DNA of 64,000 bases. It comes from Bradyrhizobium canariense (GTDB lineage Bacteria; Pseudomonadota; Alphaproteobacteria; Rhizobiales; Xanthobacteraceae). The stretch covers positions 124,001 through 188,000 of the forward strand of contig NZ_VSST01000024.1 in the NCBI RefSeq assembly GCF_019402665.1. The letters are read 5' to 3'. A model generated the notes under the pieces. That model did not search any database and was not told the origin of the DNA. It saw only the letters and a program-made list of their open reading frames with translations. Positions 58,202 through 64,000 of the stretch are shown in pieces (positions within the stretch are counted from its first letter, which is position 1; the number at the start of each line of letters is the position of its first letter). The position numbers and the translations under genes were made by a program.

Positions 58202-58975
58202 CTACGCCGCCGCGCGCTGCTTCGCCACCATGGCTTCGCCAAAAGCCTCGAACAGTTTTCGATTGATCGGATTGTGCTGCGGGTCGTATTCGGCGTGCCA
58301 TTGCACCCCGAGTGCAAAGGCCTTGGCTTCCGCGATGCGGATTGCCTCGATGGTGCCGTCCTCGGCGATGCCCTCGATCAGCACGCGCTTGCCGGGATCG
58401 AGGATGCCCTGGCCGTGCAGCGAATTGACCCTGATCTTGTTACAGCCGAGCAAGTCTGCGAACGCGCCGCCCGGCGTCAGATCGACGTCGTGACGATCGG
58501 CGAACACCACGGTCGGATCGGGATGGATCTCGCCGTTCTCGAGCCTCGGCATGCGGTGGTTCATGCGGCCCGGGATTTCGCGGATCTCGGGATGCAGCGA
58601 GCCGCCGAAGGCGACGTTCATCTCCTGGAGGCCCCGGCAGATGCCGAACAGCGGGATGCCGCGGGCAACGCATGCGACCGAGAGCGCCAGCGCCACCTCG
58701 TCGCGGTGGATGTCGTAGGGCTCGTGCGCCTCACACGGATCGACGTTGAAACGGGTTGGGTGGACATTGGCGCGAGCACCGGTGAGCACGATGCCGTCGA
58801 CAGTGTCGAGCAGCGCGCCGATATCGGTGATATCGGGCGAGCCCGCGAACATCACCGGCAGGCCGCCGGACACCTCGGCCACGGCGCGCAGATTACGCTC
58901 GCCGACCATCTGGACCTGAAATCGATTTTCAACGCGATGGGCGTTCCCGATCACGCCGACGACCGGCTTTCTCAT
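58202..58975 (-). CDS. Class I glutamine amidotransferase, gamma-glutamyl-GABA hydrolase (PuuD-like) family
   Basis: 257-residue peptidase C26-type hydrolase. The catalytic Cys113 is in GICRGLQEMNVAFGG, with H227 and E229 in GVQWHAEYDP forming the triad. The oxyanion-region LTGARANVHP and the phrase HPEIREIPGRMNH are family-like. It could hydrolyse gamma-glutamyl-GABA or another gamma-glutamyl amide; no polyamine genes are adjacent, so the substrate is uncertain. Confidence 0.9.
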   Translation of the reverse strand: MRKPVVGVIGNAHRVENRFQVQMVGERNLRAVAEVSGGLPVMFAGSPDITDIGALLDTVDGIVLTGARANVHPTRFNVDPCEAHEPYDIHRDEVALALSVACVARGIPLFGICRGLQEMNVAFGGSLHPEIREIPGRMNHRMPRLENGEIHPDPTVVFADRHDVDLTPGGAFADLLGCNKIRVNSLHGQGILDPGKRVLIEGIAEDGTIEAIRIAEAKAFALGVQWHAEYDPQHNPINRKLFEAFGEAMVAKQRAAA

Positions 58976-59231
58976 CTCCCGTTCAGACCTTTCGCCGAAG
59001 ACGATTCTCCAAACATGCCCCTGGGATGGAACAAATTCAACAGAAGGGTACGCGGGACGGCAATGCTATTTTCGCGCAAATGGCCGGGCGGAGGATGGGC
59101 ATGGCCCCCTCTCTCGCCGGCGTCCGTGGCCCGCAGGGCCAAGGACGCGTCAATCGCGCCAGAGCCTGGCTTGATCCGAGGCGGGATTTCGCGAAAGAGT
59201 GCCCGCCTGCCGCCTTCGCATAGGAGCCGAT

Positions 59232-60365
59232 GTGACCATTCCCGCAGATGAACGGCCCCGGACCCGCACCGATCTGGCCTGGGCGATCTCCGTCGGGGGC
59301 ATCGGAATCGTGCTGTTCGCGGCAATGCTGGTCTTCACCTGGTATTTTGCAGCTACCCTGCTCCTGATCTTCACCGGAATGCTGCTCGGCGTCGGCCTCA
59401 ACGCGCTGACCAACGCGCTTGGCCGCCGCGTGCACCTGCCCCACGCGGTCCGGCTCGCGATCGTCTGTGCCGCGCTGGCGGTAATGCTCGCAGGCGTTGC
59501 TTATCTCGGCGGCGCCACCATTGCCGAGCAGGCCTCGCTGCTGAGCAAGACAATCAAGTCGCAGATCACCAACGTCCGGTCCTTCCTCGAAAACCATGGG
59601 ATCGACACCAGCTTCTTCGATCTCGGCAACGCCGCACCCGCTGCCTCCACCGATGCGACGCCGACGCCCGCCCCGACCCCGGGCTCGCACGGCGGATTGC
59701 CGGGCGCAGGCGCGCTGGCCTCGAGCGGCGGGGCGATCGTGAGCCAGACCTTCAAGCTGCTGCTCGGCACCATCAGCGCGGTCGGCAACATCTTCATCGT
59801 GCTGTTCCTGGGGCTCGCCTTCGCCGCCCAACCCGCGGTCTATCATGACGGCCTGTTGTTTCTCGCGCCGGCCAGGCATCGCGCCCGCATCACCCTGATC
59901 ATCGACGGTATCGGCGAGACGCTGGAGCGCTGGCTGATCGCGCAGATCATCGTGATGCTTGCGGTCGGCGTGGTGACCTGGATCGGGCTCGTCCTCATCG
60001 GCATTCCCGGCTCGTTCATCCTGGGGATTCAGGCAGGCCTGCTCGCCTTCATTCCGACGGTGGGCGCCATCATAGCCGGCGTCGTGGTCGTGCTGGCGAG
60101 CCTCGCCTCAGGATGGATTCCGGCGCTGTCGGCCTTTCTCCTCTTCATGGGCGTGCACGCCATGGAGAGCTATGTGCTGACGCCGATCCTTCAGCGGCAG
60201 GCACTGGACATTCCGCCGGCCACGCTGTTCGCGTTCCAGATTCTGCTCGGCGTCGTGTTCGGAATCTGGGGCCTGGCGCTGGCGCTGCCACTGGTCGCCA
60301 TCGCCAAGGTGATGATCGACCATTTCAAGACGTATGAAGCGCCGCCTCTGGCAGAGGCGGCCTGA
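59232..60365 (+). CDS. AI-2E family transporter
   Basis: 377-residue multi-pass membrane protein (about 7-8 helices) of the PerM/TqsA family. The start is GTG 59232 (read MTIPADERPRTRTD) with AGGAG about 6 bases before. A Pro/Ser/Gly-rich periplasmic loop (about 133-165) follows helix 3. Conserved C-terminal motifs SFILGIQAGLLAFIPTVGAI and SYVLTPILQRQALDIPPA are clear. Members export autoinducer-2 or act as Na+/H+ or sterol-lipid antiporters; which applies here is not decidable. Confidence 0.88.
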   Translation: MTIPADERPRTRTDLAWAISVGGIGIVLFAAMLVFTWYFAATLLLIFTGMLLGVGLNALTNALGRRVHLPHAVRLAIVCAALAVMLAGVAYLGGATIAEQASLLSKTIKSQITNVRSFLENHGIDTSFFDLGNAAPAASTDATPTPAPTPGSHGGLPGAGALASSGGAIVSQTFKLLLGTISAVGNIFIVLFLGLAFAAQPAVYHDGLLFLAPARHRARITLIIDGIGETLERWLIAQIIVMLAVGVVTWIGLVLIGIPGSFILGIQAGLLAFIPTVGAIIAGVVVVLASLASGWIPALSAFLLFMGVHAMESYVLTPILQRQALDIPPATLFAFQILLGVVFGIWGLALALPLVAIAKVMIDHFKTYEAPPLAEAA

Positions 60366-60371
60366 CGCAGC

Positions 60372-60668
60372 TCAGGTCGTCAGCATCGTCTCGGTGTGCT
60401 CGACCTCAGGGGGTGCCGCAAAATACTGGCCGACGAGGCCGCGCCATTCGGTGAAATTCTCGGAGCCGCGGAAATCGACGGTATGGCTCTCGAGCGTTTC
60501 CCACTTCACCATCAGACGATAGCGCTGCGGCTTCTCGATCGACTTGTGCAGCTCGAAACCGTGAAAACCCTTGGAGCGGCCGAAAGCGGCCTTGGCCTTG
60601 GCGACGGCGGCCTCAAAGTCCTTCTCGCTGCCCGGCTTGACCTCGATTTGCGCGATCTCGGTGATCAT
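60372..60668 (-). CDS. Antibiotic biosynthesis monooxygenase (ABM) domain protein
   Basis: 98-residue dimeric alpha+beta barrel protein from ATG 60668 (MITEIAQIEVKPGSEKDFE). The pattern GFHGFELHKSIEKPQRYRLMVKWE is typical of ABM/YgiN-type proteins. Substrate and even catalysis are unproven for most members. It is convergent with the AI-2E gene, 6 bp apart. Confidence 0.85.
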   Translation of the reverse strand: MITEIAQIEVKPGSEKDFEAAVAKAKAAFGRSKGFHGFELHKSIEKPQRYRLMVKWETLESHTVDFRGSENFTEWRGLVGQYFAAPPEVEHTETMLTT

Positions 60669-60715
60669 CTGTTTCCACCCATTTTGTTTGATGGGCGTGT
60701 CTACCGCAGCCCGCG

Positions 60716-60744
60716 ACAAAGAAAAAGGCGCCGAAACGGCGCCT
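60716..60744 (-). terminator. Rho-independent terminator of the 78-residue membrane gene
   Basis: AGGCGCCG-TTT-CGGCGCCT on the minus strand, followed by TTTTCTTTG. It lies 25 bp after the stop of the gene at 60769. Confidence 0.8.
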
Positions 60745-60768
60745 GCCCGGTCCAAAAATGCAGATCAC

Positions 60769-61005
60769 TCAGGCGAACAGCAAAACGGTGCCCGCCACTG
60801 TCAGCGCACAACCGGCGAACAGCGCGAGCGGCCAGTAATTGCGGCCTTGCGTGTAACGCCCCTGGGCGCGGCGCTCGGTGATCAGCGCGCTCTCGTATTC
60901 GTCCGCGGTCGAAAACAGGCAGGCGAAGCCGCCGCGTGCCGAAGTCGCCGCGGCTTCGAGCGACATCAGGGCGGTCTGCGGATTCTGTCGACGGATCGAT
61001 TCCAT
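60769..61005 (-). CDS. Small membrane protein of unknown function
   Basis: 78 residues with a C-terminal transmembrane helix (about 57-77, YWPLALFAGCALTVAGTVLLF) and a soluble, Ala-rich N-terminal part. A terminator follows directly, and the diguanylate cyclase gene lies 57 bp upstream on the same strand, so the two may share a transcript. No family recognised. Confidence 0.65.
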   Translation of the reverse strand: MESIRRQNPQTALMSLEAAATSARGGFACLFSTADEYESALITERRAQGRYTQGRNYWPLALFAGCALTVAGTVLLFA

Positions 61006-61062
61006 GACCGCAATGGTAGGGATCGAATGGTAAACAGGGGATTACCGCGAGGCCTCCTTTGC

Positions 61063-62295
61063 CTAGGCCGTCGCCGGTTGTGTCTTGGATTGCGTGTTGG
61101 GCACGCCGATCCGAGCGGCGCTCTGGCGGCGCCAGTTCTCCAGCGACAGTGGCAGCTCCTCCGCCGATTCGACGCGGTTTCGGCCGCCGCGCTTGGCCTG
61201 GTAGAGCGCGGTGTCGGCCGAGGCCAGCAGCACTTCGAGCTCGGTGCCGGCCGGACCGCCGGCGACGCCGATGCTGACGGTGGTGTCGACCGGGCCCTCG
61301 TCGACGACGACGCCGGAGGTCTCGAAGGCCTCACGCACGCGCTCGGCGACCAGCACGCCCTCCTCCAGCGAGCATGGCAGCAGAGCCGCGAACTCCTCGC
61401 CGCCGATGCGACCCGACATGTCGCTGATGCGCAGATTGCTGACGACGACGGTCGAGAACAGTTTCAGCATCTCGTCGCCGGCGGGATGGCCGAAGCGGTC
61501 GTTGATCGACTTGAAATGATCGATGTCGAAGATCATCACGGTCACGGGACGGCCGGCCTTGGCCTCGCGCTCGATCACGCGTCCGCAGGCTTCCGAGAAG
61601 CCGCGGCGGTTGAGCATGCCGGTCAGGGGATCGGTGGAGGCGGCGGTCCGGTGCGCGGTGACGGTGCGCTCGGACACCAGCATGAAGATCACGAACACGG
61701 TGCCGACGGCATAGAGCACGAGCTCGACCGCGAACACAGTGACCCAGATGCTGGTGGAGAAGCCGGCATCGTTCGGGCGCAGGAAACTGCCGAGCAGGAT
61801 CGGCAGCATCAAGACACAGCCGTGCATTACCGGAACCACGAAGGCCGGCCAGCGCCGTTGCAGGCTCTTGCGCCGCTCGACCCAGAGCTCGCTCGCGGTC
61901 AGCGCCGCATAGACCGAGACGATGCCGGCGCCGACGATCATGCGCAGCATGGACGCGGTGGGATCGAGCAGTGTGGCGGCAGCGGCCCAGGCGAGCGCGC
62001 CGACCAGGAGTCCCGGCCAGTTCGGCTTGCGGCCGTGGAAGACGCGCGCCGCATTCCACACCATGCCGCAGGCGACGAAGCCGACCGCGTTCAGCGCAAG
62101 GTAAAGATGCGGCCCCAGTCTGTCGCCGGCCGCCGTCCAGAGCGCGACCGATGCGGCGCCGAGCAGATACGCGGTGCCCCACCATTTCAGCGCAGGGCTG
62201 TTCTCCTGCCTTCCGAAAAATACCATCATGGCGCCGAGCAGTGCGGCGACCATGGTCGCGACCAAATAGAGCGTGATGCTATCGAGCGACATCAT
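61063..62295 (-). CDS. Diguanylate cyclase with N-terminal membrane domain
   Basis: 410 residues. Seven predicted helices (about residues 5-28, 38-57, 65-85, 94-111, 118-138, 150-172 and 183-208) form an unnamed membrane sensor region. A GGDEF domain follows: STDPLTGMLNRRGF, then GRIGGEEFA with active motif GGEEF at 298-302. The allosteric inhibition site RISD is at 289-292, exactly five residues before it, so product feedback is expected. It makes cyclic di-GMP. The signal sensed is unknown. Confidence 0.94.
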   Translation of the reverse strand: MMSLDSITLYLVATMVAALLGAMMVFFGRQENSPALKWWGTAYLLGAASVALWTAAGDRLGPHLYLALNAVGFVACGMVWNAARVFHGRKPNWPGLLVGALAWAAAATLLDPTASMLRMIVGAGIVSVYAALTASELWVERRKSLQRRWPAFVVPVMHGCVLMLPILLGSFLRPNDAGFSTSIWVTVFAVELVLYAVGTVFVIFMLVSERTVTAHRTAASTDPLTGMLNRRGFSEACGRVIEREAKAGRPVTVMIFDIDHFKSINDRFGHPAGDEMLKLFSTVVVSNLRISDMSGRIGGEEFAALLPCSLEEGVLVAERVREAFETSGVVVDEGPVDTTVSIGVAGGPAGTELEVLLASADTALYQAKRGGRNRVESAEELPLSLENWRRQSAARIGVPNTQSKTQPATA

Positions 62296-62451
62296 GTCGG
62301 CCCCCTCTTAGACATAGCAGTTACGCGATCGGCTCAGCCGATTTGCGCGCCCTTCCAAATGCGACGCTATGTCTCGCGGGTTCCATTCAGGTTTTCATGC
62401 GGGCCCAAGTTTTCAGGAAACACGCCATCAATTTGCATACAAACGAACAGC

Positions 62452-62480
62452 AAAAAGGGCGCTGAAATCAGCGCCCTTTT
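62452..62480 (-). terminator. Rho-independent terminator of rplM-rpsI
   Basis: AAAAGGGCGCTG with CAGCGCCCTTTT (loop ATTT on the minus strand), followed by TTTTTG on the minus strand, 44 bp after the rpsI stop. Confidence 0.88.
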
Positions 62481-62524
62481 GCATCTCATTGAAGCCGCTT
62501 TCGCGGCGAATGCGACCGAAGCGA

Positions 62525-63004
62525 TTAACGCTTCGAGAACTGGAAGGACCGGCGGGCCTTGGCCTTGCCGTACTTCTTGCGCTCGACCACGCGGGAGTCG
62601 CGGGTGAGGAAGCCGCCCTTCTTCAGCACGGTGCGCAGCTCCGGCTCGAAATAGGTCAGCGCCTTGGAGATGCCGTGACGAACGGCACCGGCCTGGCCGG
62701 ACAGACCGCCGCCGGCGACGGTGCAGATCACGTCATACTGGCCGGACCGCGCGGCCACGGAGAAGGGCTGCTCGATCATCATGCGCAGCACGGGACGGGC
62801 GAAATAGACCTCGACCTCGCGCGCGTTGACCGTGACCTTGCCGGCGCCCGGCTTGATCCAGACGCGGGCGACCGCGTCCTTGCGCTTGCCGGTGGCGTAG
62901 GCGCGGTTGAACTTGTCGACCTTCTTCTCGTGCTTGGGCGCGTCGGGCGCGGCTGCCGTCTTGAGCTGCGAGAGCTGGTCGAGCGACTGAATGGATTCGG
63001 CCAT
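62525..63004 (-). CDS. rpsI: 30S ribosomal protein S9
   Basis: 159-residue small-subunit protein. The core from about residue 35 is the S9 family ([35 protein letters not shown]), and the C-terminus ends in the expected SFQFSKR tail, which contacts P-site tRNA. A 30-residue N-terminal extension is usual in alphaproteobacteria. It starts one base after the rplM stop. Confidence 0.98.
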   Translation of the reverse strand: MAESIQSLDQLSQLKTAAAPDAPKHEKKVDKFNRAYATGKRKDAVARVWIKPGAGKVTVNAREVEVYFARPVLRMMIEQPFSVAARSGQYDVICTVAGGGLSGQAGAVRHGISKALTYFEPELRTVLKKGGFLTRDSRVVERKKYGKAKARRSFQFSKR

Positions 63005-63005
63005 G

Positions 63006-63470
63006 TTATGCGGCCCTCGTGTTCTTGCGGTTCAACTTGGCGATGTCGATCTTCTCGGGCGTCTGGGCCTCGTGCGGATGATCGGCGCCGCCATAGACGC
63101 GGAGGTTGCCCATCTGGACCCGACCGAGCGGACCGCGCGGGATCATGCGCTCGACGGCCTTCTCGAGCACGCGCTCGGGATGCTTGCCCTCGAGGATCTG
63201 GCGCGCGGTGCGCTCCTTGATGTGGCCGACGTAACCGGTGTGCTTGTAATAGGTCTTCTGCTCGCGCTTGCGGCCGGTGAGAACCGCATACTGCGCGTTG
63301 ATGATGATGATGTTGTCGCCGCAATCAACGTGCGGGGTGTAGGTCGGGAGGTGCTTGCCGCGCAGGCGCATGGCGACGATGGTGGCGAGACGGCCGACGA
63401 CCAGACCCTTGGCGTCGATCAATACCCACTTCTTCGTCACCTCAGCCGGCTTTGCCGAAAAGGTTTTCAT
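63006..63470 (-). CDS. rplM: 50S ribosomal protein L13
   Basis: 154-residue large-subunit protein, from ATG 63470 ([15 protein letters not shown]). Family motifs [25 protein letters not shown], TRKKxxT-like [10 protein letters not shown] and [18 protein letters not shown] are intact. The longer frame upstream is not conserved. It is cotranscribed with rpsI. Confidence 0.98.
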   Translation of the reverse strand: MKTFSAKPAEVTKKWVLIDAKGLVVGRLATIVAMRLRGKHLPTYTPHVDCGDNIIIINAQYAVLTGRKREQKTYYKHTGYVGHIKERTARQILEGKHPERVLEKAVERMIPRGPLGRVQMGNLRVYGGADHPHEAQTPEKIDIAKLNRKNTRAA

Positions 63471-63626
63471 GTCAGAGTTTCCGTGGACGGGAGCATCGGC
63501 GCGAACACCGCACCGGACTGGCGGTTTTCTAGAGAACAGGGGCGCTGCGGTCAATGCCCAAAGGCGTAATTTACGTGTTTAATATCAGTGACTTAGAATT
63601 AAGGTATTAAGGTACCCGCAAAAAGC

Positions 63627-64000
63627 TCAAACGTTTGGAATGGAATAAGTCGAGGTGACATGCGCAATCGGATCGGGCGAGGTACCGGACAACAGCTTCA
63701 CCTCGCCGACCGCGAGGCGCTTGCCGAGCTTGAGCAGCCGCGCCTCCGCCAGCACGTCCTGCCCGGGCTGCCCCTTGCGCAGGAAGTTGATGTTGAGATT
63801 GGTGGTCACGGCGAGCCCGATCGGCCCGATCGCGGACAACAGCACCACGTACATCGCGAAGTCGGCGAGCGCCATCAATGTCGGGCCGGACACGGTTCCG
63901 CCTGGCCGCAGCATCTTTTCGCTATAGCGCTGACGCAAAAGGCAGGCCTGACCGTCCGCGCTCTCGATCGTGATGTCGTCGCCGCTGAAGGCCTGGGGAA
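63627..64000 (-). CDS. PaaI-type hot-dog thioesterase (partial)
   Basis: The 3' 123 codons or so of a hot-dog-fold thioesterase; the start lies beyond the right edge. The visible part reads through QAFSGDDITIESADGQACLLRQRYS into PGGTVSGPTLMALADFAMYV, then NLNINFLRKGQPGQDVLAEARL, the typical PaaI/YbgC-like pattern including a conserved Gly-rich loop and the Asp in MALADFAMY. It probably hydrolyses an acyl-CoA; the substrate is unknown. Confidence 0.88.
   Translation of the reverse strand, partial: PQAFSGDDITIESADGQACLLRQRYSEKMLRPGGTVSGPTLMALADFAMYVVLLSAIGPIGLAVTTNLNINFLRKGQPGQDVLAEARLLKLGKRLAVGEVKLLSGTSPDPIAHVTSTYSIPNV

Overview
The window is a chromosomal segment of a high-GC alphaproteobacterium, most likely Bradyrhizobium or a close relative in the Nitrobacteraceae. 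The evidence is the protein sequences, the alphaproteobacterial gene orders (a complete nuoA-N run followed by birA and rnj; tig-clpP-clpX-lon; glnB-glnA), and two intergenic palindromes that I recognise from memory as bradyrhizobial repeats. The genus is an inference; no search was run. No phage, IS element, rRNA operon or CRISPR array was seen.

Layout. 1-3083 (minus): an oligopeptide/dipeptide-type ABC importer (permease cut by the window edge, second permease, binding protein). 3206-5588 (minus): methylthioribose kinase, a small membrane protein, a DUF1467 protein and methylmalonyl-CoA epimerase. 5601-23718 (minus): RNase J, biotin protein ligase and all 14 complex I genes, nuoA to nuoN. 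Most joints here overlap or nearly abut, so long shared transcripts are likely. Two non-nuo genes sit inside the nuo run: an FkbM-type methyltransferase between nuoD and nuoE, and a ~54-residue membrane protein between nuoE and nuoF. 24295-29987: TonB-dependent siderophore receptor, MarR regulator, and a divergent Rieske oxygenase plus MFS transporter. 30129-35845: small proteins, a second FkbM methyltransferase carrying a C-terminal SEC-C zinc motif, tRNA-Asp, HU, peptidase T, an alpha/beta hydrolase, a membrane protein preceded by a 24-residue peptide gene, and an orphan terminator that may end a small RNA.

35966-42808 (plus): a heavy-metal efflux operon with a His/Cys-rich small protein, a CzcCBA-type RND system and a His-rich CDF exporter starting at TTG. 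43039-44526: a methyltransferase, tRNA-Val and a GFA-family protein. 44591-51366 (minus): lon, clpX, clpP and tig, the ATP-dependent proteolysis and chaperone cluster. 51540-54159: tRNA-Leu, a SufI/FtsP-like multicopper-oxidase relative that has lost most copper ligands, a HigA-type antitoxin beside an apparently frameshifted HigB-type toxin, and a GNAT acetyltransferase. 54159-57938: NAD(P)HX repair enzyme, then glnB-glnA behind a sigma-54-type promoter. 58202-64000: a class I amidotransferase, an AI-2E family permease, a small monooxygenase-like protein, a diguanylate cyclase, rplM-rpsI and a partial hot-dog thioesterase.

Most of the window is core housekeeping. The best leads for something undescribed are the methyltransferase and small membrane gene embedded in the nuo operon, the His-rich insertion in NuoL, the FkbM/SEC-C fusion, the 24-residue peptide gene with its strong ribosome site, the possible small RNA at 35.4-35.5 kb, the decayed toxin with an intact antitoxin, and short tandem repeats beside the TonB receptor and clpP.
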